Source: Cyanobium sp. N.Huapi 1H5 | GTDB taxonomy: Bacteria > Cyanobacteriota > Cyanobacteriia > PCC-6307 > Cyanobiaceae | DNA: 64,000 nucleotides | Assembly: GCF_024345535.1 (NCBI RefSeq) | Contig: NZ_JAGQBH010000002.1 | Location: 456,709-520,708, forward strand | Direction of reading: 5' to 3' | Shown: piece after piece, positions 12,328 through 20,724 of the stretch | Numbering within the stretch: position 1 is the stretch's first letter | How the letters are laid out: each line of letters opens with the position of its first letter | Translations under genes and position numbers: made by a program | The notes under the pieces: model-generated | Database searches by the model: none | What the model saw: the letters and a program-made list of their open reading frames with translations, nothing else | What the model was told of the DNA's origin: nothing

Positions 12328-14244
12328 ATGACCCTGTTCTTCGCCCAGACGGCCTGGCTGGTTCCGCTCTACCCGCTGGTGGCGTCCCTGCTGTCGCTGC
12401 TTTGGTCTCCAGGGCTGATCTCACGCACGGGCCCACGCCCCTGCGGCTATCTCAACCTCACCCTGGTGAGCGTGGCCTTCCTCCACAGCGCCGCCGCCCT
12501 GATGGCGCTGCATTCCAATTCCGCCGCCGGTGCGGCCGCTCTCTACAAGCCGCTCGCCTTCGGCTGGACCTGGCTGGAGACCGCCGGGCTCAAGGTGAGC
12601 TTCGACGGCCTGATCACCGAGCCGGCCCTGATCGCCATGACGGTGATCACCGGCCTGCATGTGCTGGTGCAGATCTACGCCATCGGCTATCTGGAGATGG
12701 ACTGGGGCTGGCCCCGCTTCTTCGGTTCCCTGAGCTTCTTCGAGGCCGGTCTGTGCGCCCTGGTGCTCACGGACTCGCTGTTCTTCAGCTATGTGATCCT
12801 CGAACTGCTCACCCTGGGTACCTACCTGATCGTGGGCACCTGGTACAACCAGCCCCTGGTGGTCAAGGGCGCCCGCGATGCGTTCCTCACCAAGCGGATC
12901 GGCGACCTGATCCTGCTGGCGGGCCTGATCGCCCTGCTGCCGATCACCGGCACCTGGAACTTTCACGGGCTGCAGGCCTGGGCCGCGGATCAGATCAACA
13001 ACGGCAACCCCCTACCCCAGGTTCTGCCGTTGATCCTGCTGGCCCTGATCGCCGGGCCGATGGGCAAATGCGCCCAGATCCCGCTGCACCTGTGGCTCGA
13101 TGAGGCCATGGAGAGCCCCTTGCCCTCCACCGTGCTTCGCAACTCGGTGGTGGTGGTGGGCGGCGCCTGGGTGCTGCTGCGGCTCGAGCCCCTGATCGAA
13201 CTGAGCGCCCTGGTGCAGACCGTGCTCGTGATCGTGGGCGGAACCACTGCCCTGGTGGCCTCCCTGATCGCCCTCGCCCAGATCGATGTGAAGCGCGCCC
13301 TCTCCTTCCTGGTGAGCAGCTGGCTCGGCCTGCTGTTCGTGGCGGTGGGTCTGGGCGGCATCAGCGTGGCCGATCACCTGATGCTGGTGTATCCCCTGCC
13401 GATGGCCCTGATGCTGATGGTGATCGGCGCCATCGTGATCACCAATGTCACCCAGGACCTCACCCAGCTCGGGGGCCTGTGGAGCAAGCGTCCGCTGATG
13501 GGCCTGGCCTTCCTCACCGGCGCCGCCGGCCTGATGGCCCTGCCGCCGTTCGGTGGCTTCGCCGCCCTGCGCGAGCTCATGGAGCTCACGGCCGAGAGCT
13601 CCCATCCGGTGCTGCTCGGTGGCCTGGTGCTGTTGACCAATGCCCTGATCAGCGCCGGCCTGATCCGGGTGTTCGGTCTGATCTGGGGCGGGCGTCCGTC
13701 GGTGTTCACCACCCGCTCGCCGGAGGTGCTGTGGCTGATGGCCCTGCCCACCTTGGTGCTCATGGGTCTGGTGCTGCACCTGCCGCAGCTGATGGTGATC
13801 AACGGCGTCTTCGCCCTGTCCCCCCTTCCGGGCTGGGGTCCGCTGGCGGTGCCCCTGCTGATCTCCACCCTCGTGGGCGGCGGCCTCTCGGCGGCCTTTT
13901 ACCTGCGGCCCCACCCCCTGGCCCATCTGCCCGCCGCCCTCGGCGGTCTGCAGGACTGGCTGGCCCACGACATGCAGACCGAGCGCTTCTACCACCGCAC
14001 CGTGGTGTGGCTGGTGGTGGCCCTGGCCCGGCTCAGCGCCTGGTCGGATGACCGGCTGATCGATGGTTTCAGTGGTGCCTCCGGTAGTGCCGCCCTCGAG
14101 GGTGCACGCCGCCTCAGCTTCACCACCTCCGGCCGCACCCAGGCCTATGCCCTCACCCTCCTTCTCGGCGTGCTGCTGATGGCCGCCTGGCTGCTGGCCT
14201 CCGCCCCTTCCGTTCCGTCCGAACTCATTCGCCCGTTCCGCTGA
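12328..14244 (+). CDS. ndhF3: NDH-1 subunit 5 (NdhF), CO2-uptake type
   Basis: A 638-residue proton-pumping membrane subunit of cyanobacterial NDH-1. About 15 hydrophobic segments are visible, with IAGPMGKCAQIPLHLWL followed by DEAMESPLPSTVLRNS. Respiratory-type NdhF/NuoL proteins have PDAMEGPTPVSALIHAAT here; this variant is what is expected of NdhF3/NdhF4 in the CO2-hydrating complexes. The ATG at 12328 starts MTLFFAQTAWLVPLYPL; a GTG at 12280 is in frame but adds only a non-hydrophobic leader. It overlaps ndhD3 by one base (TGATG). With ndhD3, cupA and cupS it forms the NDH-1MS (NDH-1_3) operon that drives CO2 to bicarbonate conversion on thylakoids. In other cyanobacteria this operon is induced at low CO2 under CcmR/NdhR; that regulator is not in the window. 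Confidence 0.9.
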   Translation: MTLFFAQTAWLVPLYPLVASLLSLLWSPGLISRTGPRPCGYLNLTLVSVAFLHSAAALMALHSNSAAGAAALYKPLAFGWTWLETAGLKVSFDGLITEPALIAMTVITGLHVLVQIYAIGYLEMDWGWPRFFGSLSFFEAGLCALVLTDSLFFSYVILELLTLGTYLIVGTWYNQPLVVKGARDAFLTKRIGDLILLAGLIALLPITGTWNFHGLQAWAADQINNGNPLPQVLPLILLALIAGPMGKCAQIPLHLWLDEAMESPLPSTVLRNSVVVVGGAWVLLRLEPLIELSALVQTVLVIVGGTTALVASLIALAQIDVKRALSFLVSSWLGLLFVAVGLGGISVADHLMLVYPLPMALMLMVIGAIVITNVTQDLTQLGGLWSKRPLMGLAFLTGAAGLMALPPFGGFAALRELMELTAESSHPVLLGGLVLLTNALISAGLIRVFGLIWGGRPSVFTTRSPEVLWLMALPTLVLMGLVLHLPQLMVINGVFALSPLPGWGPLAVPLLISTLVGGGLSAAFYLRPHPLAHLPAALGGLQDWLAHDMQTERFYHRTVVWLVVALARLSAWSDDRLIDGFSGASGSAALEGARRLSFTTSGRTQAYALTLLLGVLLMAAWLLASAPSVPSELIRPFR

Positions 14245-15800
14245 TGGGATCGTCCTCACTCCTGCTTCTCCTGGCCGCACCCCTGGCCGGCACCCTGCTG
14301 CTGCCCCTGCTGCCGGCAACCGTTCCTTCCGTTCGGGTCCGCGGCATCGCGGCCCTGTTCGGCGGCCTTCAGTTCCTGGTGGGCCTGCTCTGTTGGCAGC
14401 ACCCCCCGGCCGATCTGCAGCTCTCCTGGCTGCCGAAACTCGGGCTCCGGCTCGATCTCGGTCTGGATGGCCTGTCGCTGCCACTGGTGCTGCTCACCGC
14501 GCTGATCACCTCTCTTTCGATCCTCTCGGCAGCGGCTGACCAGTCCAGGCCGCGGCTGTTCTTCTCGCTGATGCTGGCCACCAACCTGGGTGTCGTCACG
14601 GGTCTGCTGGCCCGCAACGCCCTGCTGTTCCTCCTGGCCTTCGAGCTGGTGCTGATCCCGATCACCCTGCTGGTGGCGGTCTGGGGGGGCGAGAAACGGG
14701 CCGGTGCCGCCGTGCGTTTCCTGCTCTACAGCGCTGTCTCCGGCCTGGCCCTGCTGGCGGCCGTGCTGGCCTTCGCCTGGTTCAATCCCGCCGGTCCTCT
14801 CTTCGCTTTCGAGGATCTTCGCCAGGCCCAGTTCTCCCCCACCGCCCAACGCTGGATCCTGGCCCTGCTGCTGCTCTCCTTCGGCCTGAAGCTTCCGGTC
14901 TTTCCCCTGCACGGCTGGCAGCCCTTCACCTACGGCCAGGCCCCCACCCCGGTGGTGATGCTGCTGGCGGGCTCCGTCTCCAAGCTGGGCGCCTACGGCC
15001 TGCTGCGCTTCGGCGTGGGATTCCTTCCGGACACCTGGGCCGCCTGGTCGCCCTGGATCGCCGCCGCCGGCGCCATCAGCGCGGTGTACGGCGCCCTCAA
15101 CGCCATCGCCCAGAGCGACATCCGCCGCCTGATGGCCTACAGCTCCCTCGGCCACATGGGCCTGCTGGTGCTTGGGCTGTCGGCCGCCACCCCCCTCAGC
15201 CTGCAGGGGGCGGTGGCCCAGATGCTCGCCCACGGCATCATCGTGGCCCTGCTGTTCGCCTGCGTGGGGCTGATCGAGCGCAAGACCGGCACCACCGCCA
15301 TCCCCGAGCTCTCCGGCCTGATGAATCCGCTGCGGGGGCTGCCCTTCACCATGGGCATGCTGCTGCTGGCCATGATGGCCGCCGCCGGCATCCCCGGCCT
15401 GGCGGGCTTCCCGGCCGAGCTGCTGGTGTTTGAGGGTAGCTGGACCACCTTCCCCCGCGCCACCCTGGTCAGCCTGATCGCTTCGGGCTTCACCGCCGTC
15501 TACGCCATCCGCCTCTTCAACAGGGTGGGCTTCGGCCGCCTCGACAACGAACGGGCCGACTGGTCGTCCACCTGCTGGAGCGAGCGGGCGCCGGCCATGG
15601 CCCTCACCGTTCTGGTGGTCGCGGCGGGCCTCTGGCCGACGGCCCTCACGGGCTGGAGTGAGACCGAATCCACGGGCCTGGCCCTGCGCACCCAGCCGTT
15701 CCTCAGCCGGTCCGCCACCCAGCCCCTCACCCTCGCCGCCGCCACCTCCCCCCTGGTCGCCGTCACCCTCCCTTCCGCCTCGGAGCTGCGCACGTCATGA
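14244..15800 (+). CDS. ndhD3: NDH-1 subunit 4 (NdhD), CO2-uptake type
   Basis: A 518-residue antiporter-like subunit with about 14 membrane segments. It has the conserved lysine/histidine region LPVFPLHGWQPFTYGQAPTP, then VVMLLAGSVSKLGAYGLLRF, and later DIRRLMAYSSLGHMGLLVLG. These are standard NdhD/NuoM features. The gene begins with the ATG that overlaps the ndhF3 stop and ends with a TGA that overlaps the cupA ATG, so all three are translationally coupled. It sits next to NdhF3 at the distal end of the membrane arm. The NdhD3 versus NdhD4 choice rests on the downstream fasciclin gene rather than on this sequence alone. Confidence 0.9.
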   Translation: MGSSSLLLLLAAPLAGTLLLPLLPATVPSVRVRGIAALFGGLQFLVGLLCWQHPPADLQLSWLPKLGLRLDLGLDGLSLPLVLLTALITSLSILSAAADQSRPRLFFSLMLATNLGVVTGLLARNALLFLLAFELVLIPITLLVAVWGGEKRAGAAVRFLLYSAVSGLALLAAVLAFAWFNPAGPLFAFEDLRQAQFSPTAQRWILALLLLSFGLKLPVFPLHGWQPFTYGQAPTPVVMLLAGSVSKLGAYGLLRFGVGFLPDTWAAWSPWIAAAGAISAVYGALNAIAQSDIRRLMAYSSLGHMGLLVLGLSAATPLSLQGAVAQMLAHGIIVALLFACVGLIERKTGTTAIPELSGLMNPLRGLPFTMGMLLLAMMAAAGIPGLAGFPAELLVFEGSWTTFPRATLVSLIASGFTAVYAIRLFNRVGFGRLDNERADWSSTCWSERAPAMALTVLVVAAGLWPTALTGWSETESTGLALRTQPFLSRSATQPLTLAAATSPLVAVTLPSASELRTS

Positions 15801-17107
15801 CGCCCCCCACCGCTACGGCCCCCGAGCCCGTCACCGCTCCCCTGATCCCGCCCTCCACCCATCGCTATGCCGATGTGATCCACCGGCTGGAGGCCGGCGG
15901 CTCGATGCTGCCGGACACGCCGGAGAACCTGATGCAGATCATCGGCATCTACAAGGCCTATGCCGTGCCGATGGACTTCTACTGGCGCGACCTGCTCTAC
16001 ATCGCCGAGCGGGTGTTCCTCGATCCCCTGCCGGCCTTCAAGTACTTCCCCACTCAGGAGTATCTCGATCTCCCCAATTCCTACGCCGGCGATCAGTCGA
16101 AGCTGCGGATCTGGCGGGGTGGTGAAAAGGCCCATCCTGAACTGCTGGCGTTCATGGAGAAGGGCGAAACCGGCAAGATGTCGAAGCTGCTCCATCACCT
16201 CTGGCACGACCGGATCAACATGGAGTTCGCCGAGGCGTGCATGGAAGCCATGCTCTGGCATCAGGGCATGGGCGGCCGCTTCTACGACTATCTCGCCAGT
16301 GACGCTTATCGGGTCAACGCCGATCGCGCCATCAAGGCCTACTTCCGCGGCAATCCGCTGATGCTCGGCCTCTACCGCCTGTTCCCTGAGATGTTCATGG
16401 AGCAGGTGAAGAAGATGAGCTACTACGCCAACCTCGGCCTGTTCTGGGAGGTGATGGCACCGGTGTTCTTCGAGATGAGCGACATCTACGACGAGGGCGG
16501 TTTCAAGGGTGTTCCCGACGCCATGAACTTTCTCGTCAACGGCATTTTCGCCGTAGCCGGCCGGCCCATCTATCACCACGTCTACATCAAGGGCGAGTGT
16601 TTCGAGATCATCCCCAAGAGCGAAGGCTTCACCTGGCTCTATGAGGCGGCTCTCCCCTACGTGGAGGCCGTCTTCTACCGCACGGCGCCATTTCGTGGCA
16701 CCAAGAGCTACAACGCCCAGGCCTATCAGGTGCCTGCCGATCAGGCCGATTTCCACTACGGCATCCTTTACGCCGACGTGTTCCCGGTGGGCTCGGCCGG
16801 CATCCCCCCCACCCTGCTGATGCAGGACATGCTCCACTTCCTGCCCCCCTATCTGGAGGAGCTCTACAAGCAGCACAAGCGTGGCGATGAGGACAAGCTC
16901 ATCCAGCTGGGGATCACCTTCCAGCGCTCCATGTACAACGTCACCTCGGCGGTGATCCAGGCCCTGCGCTGCGCCCTGCTCTATCCCCTCGATGACACCG
17001 ACCCGGAGCACCTGATGGCCAACCGGCGCTTCTTCGAAGCCCAGATGGACCGCTTCCTGCGGCCCGAGGCGCGCCTGCCCCAGATCCAGACCCAGGACTA
17101 CCGCTAG
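15797..17107 (+). CDS. cupA: CO2 hydration protein CupA (ChpY)
   Basis: A 436-residue soluble protein of the CupA/CupB family, which binds NdhF3/NdhD3 and hydrates CO2 like a vectorial carbonic anhydrase. It has no membrane segment and is rich in aromatic residues (DFYWRDLLYIAERVF, KYFPTQEYLDLPNSY). The stretch LLHHLWHDRINMEF near residues 131-144 has a His and an Arg five residues apart (H134, R139), the spacing reported for the zinc site at the CupA-NdhF3 interface; the residue match is my inference. The ATG at 15797 overlaps the ndhD3 stop (ATGA). CupA is preferred to CupB because a fasciclin (CupS) gene follows 9 bases later. Confidence 0.9.
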   Translation: MTPPTATAPEPVTAPLIPPSTHRYADVIHRLEAGGSMLPDTPENLMQIIGIYKAYAVPMDFYWRDLLYIAERVFLDPLPAFKYFPTQEYLDLPNSYAGDQSKLRIWRGGEKAHPELLAFMEKGETGKMSKLLHHLWHDRINMEFAEACMEAMLWHQGMGGRFYDYLASDAYRVNADRAIKAYFRGNPLMLGLYRLFPEMFMEQVKKMSYYANLGLFWEVMAPVFFEMSDIYDEGGFKGVPDAMNFLVNGIFAVAGRPIYHHVYIKGECFEIIPKSEGFTWLYEAALPYVEAVFYRTAPFRGTKSYNAQAYQVPADQADFHYGILYADVFPVGSAGIPPTLLMQDMLHFLPPYLEELYKQHKRGDEDKLIQLGITFQRSMYNVTSAVIQALRCALLYPLDDTDPEHLMANRRFFEAQMDRFLRPEARLPQIQTQDYR

Positions 17108-17116
17108 GAGACTCCC

Positions 17117-17518
17117 ATGGCCAACATCATCGAAACCGCCAAGGGGGCCGGTTGCTTCGGCACCCTGCTCACCGCCGTCGAGGTGGCCGGCCTCACGGGC
17201 GCCCTGGAGAGCCCCGGCCCCTTCACCGTCTTCGCTCCCGTCGACGACGCCTTCGCCGCCCTTCCCCCGGGCACGGTCCAGACCCTGGTGGACAACGTCC
17301 CCCAGCTGGCCCGGATCCTCAAATTCCATGTGCTCTCCGGGGCCTATCTGCGGGAGCAACTGATCGAGCATCCGGAATGGGAGAGCCTGGAGGGGGCGCC
17401 GGTGGCGATCCGCCGGGCCGATCCCTTCGAGGTCAAGAACGCCACCGTCGTCTCCGCCGACATCGTCTGCGACAACGGCATCGTGCACGTGATCGACCGG
17501 GTGATCCTGCCCGGATGA
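17117..17518 (+). CDS. cupS: CupS, fasciclin-domain subunit of the CO2-uptake NDH-1 complex
   Basis: A 133-residue single fasciclin (FAS1) domain with no signal peptide. The family signature is clear: FTVFAPVDDAFAALPPGT, ILKFHVLSG and a C-terminal DNGIVHVIDRVILP. In Synechocystis and Synechococcus elongatus a FAS1 protein of this size is the fourth gene of the ndhF3 operon and is a small subunit of NDH-1MS. The lack of a signal sequence fits a cytoplasmic-face location. A good ribosome site, AGGAG, lies just upstream, formed partly by the cupA stop. Its own stop overlaps the ATG of the following binding-protein gene (ATGA). Confidence 0.88.
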   Translation: MANIIETAKGAGCFGTLLTAVEVAGLTGALESPGPFTVFAPVDDAFAALPPGTVQTLVDNVPQLARILKFHVLSGAYLREQLIEHPEWESLEGAPVAIRRADPFEVKNATVVSADIVCDNGIVHVIDRVILPG

Positions 17519-18570
17519 GCGGGGCGCTGCGGCTGGCGGCCCTTGGCGGCCTGGTCGCCAGCCTGGTGGGCTGCGCCGCCGGCAACGACGCCCCCGGCAG
17601 CCCCACCATGGCCAAGATCCGCGAGCGGGGCCGGCTGGTCTGCGCCGTGGACGGGGCGGTGCCCGGCTTCAGCACCGTGGGCCCCGGCGGCGCCTTCGTG
17701 GGCATCGACGCCGATTTCTGCCGGGCCGTGGCCGCTGCCGTGCTCGGGGACCCCACCAAGGTGGAGTTCCGGCCGGTGACGGCGGGGGAGCGCTTCGTGG
17801 CCCTGGGCAGTGGCGAGGTGGACCTGCTCTCGATCAGCTCCACCCACACCCTCAGTCGCGACGCCGCGGGGGGCAATGCCCTCAGCTTCGGCCCCGTGTT
17901 CTTTTACGACGGTCAGGGGGTGATGGTGCCCGCGGCCAGCGGCGTCCGCAGCCTGCGGGAGCTGGAAGGCAAGCCGATCTGCGTCGAAAGCGGCACCAAC
18001 ACCGAGCTCAACCTGGCCGATCGCATGCGGGAACTGGGGGTCTCCTACCAGCCGCTGCGCTTCCAGTCGGGCGAGCAGGCCTACCCGGCCTACGAGCAGG
18101 GTCGCTGCGCCGCCATCACCAGCGACAGCTCCCTGCTGGCGGCCAAGCGCAGCGGCTTCAAGCAGCCGGCGGCCCACGTGCTGCTCCCGGAACTACTGAG
18201 CAAGGAGCCCAGCGCCAAGGTGACGATCCAGGCGGATCCGGCCTGGGCCGATGCGGTGCGCTGGGTCACCCACACCCTGGTCCAGGCGGAGGAGAGCGGC
18301 CTCACCCAGGCCAACATCGAAGCTCGCCTCGCCGCGGCCCGGCGGGACCCCAGCCAGGCCGAAGCGCGCCGCTTCCTGGGGATCGAGGGGGATTTCGGCC
18401 GCCAGCTGGGCCTGCCCGCCGACTTCACGGTGCGGGTGGTGAAGGCGGTGGGCAACTACGGCGAGCTGTTCGAGCGCCACCTGGGCCGCGCCACCCCCCT
18501 GGGCCTGGAGCGGGGCCTCAACCGGCTGTGGAACAGGGGCGGTCTGCACATCGCGCCCCCCTTCCGCTGA
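17515..18570 (+). CDS. Amino acid ABC transporter substrate-binding protein, diverged copy 1
   Basis: A 351-residue periplasmic-binding lipoprotein of the polar amino acid family (SBP_bac_3, AapJ/BztA/NatF type). The N-terminus is a lipoprotein signal with lipobox LVGC near residue 19. The scaffold is conserved: VGIDADFCRAVAAAVLGDP, KPICVESGTNTELNLADRM and VKAVGNYGELFERHLG. The ligand motif reads LLSISSTHTLSRD where copy 2 has LLSRNTTMTLSRD, the usual family form; loss of the Arg-Asn pair suggests another ligand or reduced binding. The ATG overlaps the cupS stop (ATGA), an unusual link between CO2 uptake and amino acid transport. The genes downstream provide the rest of one transporter. Confidence 0.87.
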   Translation: MSGALRLAALGGLVASLVGCAAGNDAPGSPTMAKIRERGRLVCAVDGAVPGFSTVGPGGAFVGIDADFCRAVAAAVLGDPTKVEFRPVTAGERFVALGSGEVDLLSISSTHTLSRDAAGGNALSFGPVFFYDGQGVMVPAASGVRSLRELEGKPICVESGTNTELNLADRMRELGVSYQPLRFQSGEQAYPAYEQGRCAAITSDSSLLAAKRSGFKQPAAHVLLPELLSKEPSAKVTIQADPAWADAVRWVTHTLVQAEESGLTQANIEARLAAARRDPSQAEARRFLGIEGDFGRQLGLPADFTVRVVKAVGNYGELFERHLGRATPLGLERGLNRLWNRGGLHIAPPFR

Positions 18571-18639
18571 GGAGGTTCCTCAGGGCCTACCTGCACCGGC
18601 GCGCACCTGCAACAATGCGGCCACCTTTACGTCGCAGGC

Positions 18640-19701
18640 ATGTTCCGGACCCGGACCCGCTCCCTGGTGGTTTCCCTCTGTGCCGCCGGCCTGCTCGCCG
18701 GTTGCGCCGGCGATGGTGGCGGTGTGCAGAGCCAGAAGCTCTCCACGATCATCGGGCGGGGCAAGCTGATCTGCGGGGTGGAGGGCAAGCTGCCCGGCTT
18801 CAGCTTCGTGGGGCCCGACGGCAAGTACCTGGGCCTTGATGTGGATGTCTGCAAGGCGGTGGCCGCCGCGGTGCTGGGGGATCCCGAGAAGGTGGAATAC
18901 CGCGACCTGAACTCCAGCGAGCGCTTCGCGGCCCTGGCCAGCGGCGAGGTGGACCTGCTGTCGCGCAACACCACCATGACCCTGAGCCGCGATGCGGCCG
19001 GCGGCAATGGCCTCAGCTTCGCCCCCACCACCTTCTATGACGGCCAGGGGGTGCTGGTGCCCGTGGCCAGCGGCATCAAGGACCTCAAGGGCCTGGCCGG
19101 CAAGCCGATCTGCGTCGAGAGCGGCACCACCACCGAGCTCAACCTGGCCGACCGGATGCGGGAGCAGAACATCCCCTACACGCCGCTGAAGTTCCAGACC
19201 AGCGACCAGACCTTCGCCGCCTACCTCGGCGACCGCTGCGTGGCCGTCACCAGCGACCGCTCCCAGCTGGCGGGCAAGCGCACCAGCTTCCCCAAACCGG
19301 ACGCCCACACCCTGCTGCCGGTGGTGATGAGCAAGGAGCCCCTCACCCCCGCCACCACCAACGGTGATCCCGCCTGGGCCGATGCGGTCCGCTGGATCGT
19401 CTACGGCCTGATGCAGGCCGAGGAGAGCGGCATCACCCAGGCGAACGTGGACGCCAAGCTGGCCGAGGCCAAGGCCAACACCAACCAGGCCGACCTGCGC
19501 CGCTTCCTGGGCGTGGAGGGTGACTTCGGCAAGCAGCTGGGCCTGCCGCCCGACTTCGTGGTCAAGGCGGTGAAGGCCGTGGGCAACTACGGCGAGATCT
19601 TCGATCGCAACGTCGGGCCCGCCTCCGCCCTCAAGCTCGACCGGGGCCTCAACCGCCAGTGGAAGGACGGCGGCCTGATCTACTCGCCGCCCTTCCGTTG
19701 A
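18640..19701 (+). CDS. Amino acid ABC transporter substrate-binding protein, copy 2
   Basis: A 353-residue lipoprotein with signal peptide and lipobox LLAGC (about residue 22). It is collinear with the preceding gene over its whole length and is clearly a tandem paralogue. It keeps the family ligand motif LLSRNTTMTLSRD, plus KPICVESGTTTELNLADRM and VKAVGNYGEIFDRNVG. This group (AapJ, BztA, NatF) binds acidic, neutral or broad L-amino acids. A 69-base gap separates it from copy 1, enough for its own promoter, although none is obvious. Its stop overlaps the next ATG (TGATG), so it is coupled to the permease genes. Confidence 0.92.
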   Translation: MFRTRTRSLVVSLCAAGLLAGCAGDGGGVQSQKLSTIIGRGKLICGVEGKLPGFSFVGPDGKYLGLDVDVCKAVAAAVLGDPEKVEYRDLNSSERFAALASGEVDLLSRNTTMTLSRDAAGGNGLSFAPTTFYDGQGVLVPVASGIKDLKGLAGKPICVESGTTTELNLADRMREQNIPYTPLKFQTSDQTFAAYLGDRCVAVTSDRSQLAGKRTSFPKPDAHTLLPVVMSKEPLTPATTNGDPAWADAVRWIVYGLMQAEESGITQANVDAKLAEAKANTNQADLRRFLGVEGDFGKQLGLPPDFVVKAVKAVGNYGEIFDRNVGPASALKLDRGLNRQWKDGGLIYSPPFR

Positions 19702-20723
19702 TGGCGCCGGTGCCCCCCGCCGACCCGGCCCCTCGTCCAGCCCCTCCGCCTTCGCCGCCCTGGTGGCGCGACCGCCGCATCGTGCCCTGGGTGGTGCAGG
19801 CGGTGGTGGGCCTGCTGGTGCTGCTGCTGATCGCCTTCCTGCTGGGCAATCTGGTGCGCAACCTCACCGCCGCCGGCCTGCTGCTGAGCTGGCGCTGGCT
19901 GCAGCAGCCCGCCGGCTTCGACATCTCGGAATCGGTGATTCCGTTCAATGCCCAACTGCCCTACTGGCGCGCCCTGGCCGCCGGTCTGGTGAACACGATC
20001 CGGGCGGTGCTCGTGGGCCTGGTGGGGGCCACGCTGCTGGGCACCCTGGTTGGCATGGCCTCCTTCAGCCACAACGGCCTGCTGCGGCGGCTGGCGCGGG
20101 TCTACGTGGAGGTGGTGCGCAACATCCCCCTGCTGCTGCAGCTGGTCTTCTGGTATTTCGTGGTGTTCCTCAGCTTCCCCAACGGCGTGGCAGCCATCCA
20201 GCTCCCCGGCGTGGTGCTGGCCAAATCGGGCCTCTACATCGCCGGCTTCGGCGAGGGGCTGCGCTGGATGGGGCCCACCCTGGTCAATGGGGTGTGGCAG
20301 GCGCCGGTGCGCCTGAGCGTCGAGTTCGGCGCCCTGCTCACCGGCCTGATCGTCTATTCCGGCGCGTTCATCGCCGAGGTGGTGCGGGGCGGCATCGCCG
20401 CCGTGCCGAAAGGCCAGTGGGAGGCCGCCTCCTCCCTGGGGCTGAGCTGGTTCGCCACCCTGCGGCGCATCGTCCTGCCCCAGTCGCTGCGGGTGATCGT
20501 GCCGGGGCTCAACACCCAGTACATCTCCCTGGCCAAGAACTCCTCCCTGGCGGTGGCCGTGGGCTACACCGACCTCTATTCGGTGGCCGAAACCACCCTC
20601 AACCAGACCGGACGGGCCGTGGAGGTGATCCTGGTCCTGCTGGCGGCCTACCTCACCCTCGACCTGCTGATCTCGGCCCTGATGAACGGTCTCAACCACC
20701 TGGTCCAGATCCGGGAGCGCTGA
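19701..20723 (+). CDS. Amino acid ABC transporter permease 1 (AapQ/BztB/NatG-like)
   Basis: A 340-residue permease of the HisM/GlnP family. After a proline-rich cytosolic start (MAPVPPADPAPRP) come about eight hydrophobic segments, more than in short permeases, as in AapQ-type proteins. The family features NTIRAVLVGLVGATLLGTL, VEVVRNIPLLLQLVFWY, IAEVVRGGIAAVPKGQWEAA and the EAA-loop region LGLSWFATLRRIVLPQSLR are present. The EAA loop contacts the ATPase encoded two genes on. The ATG at 19701 overlaps the binding-protein stop by one base; an in-frame start further upstream would lie inside that gene. Confidence 0.92.
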   Translation: MAPVPPADPAPRPAPPPSPPWWRDRRIVPWVVQAVVGLLVLLLIAFLLGNLVRNLTAAGLLLSWRWLQQPAGFDISESVIPFNAQLPYWRALAAGLVNTIRAVLVGLVGATLLGTLVGMASFSHNGLLRRLARVYVEVVRNIPLLLQLVFWYFVVFLSFPNGVAAIQLPGVVLAKSGLYIAGFGEGLRWMGPTLVNGVWQAPVRLSVEFGALLTGLIVYSGAFIAEVVRGGIAAVPKGQWEAASSLGLSWFATLRRIVLPQSLRVIVPGLNTQYISLAKNSSLAVAVGYTDLYSVAETTLNQTGRAVEVILVLLAAYLTLDLLISALMNGLNHLVQIRER

Positions 20724-20724
20724 G

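Noticed and set aside
12328..17518. Constitutive low-affinity NDH-1_4 operon (ndhF4-ndhD4-cupB)
   Set aside because: A CupS fasciclin gene follows, a hallmark of the ndhF3 operon; protein phylogeny would settle it.
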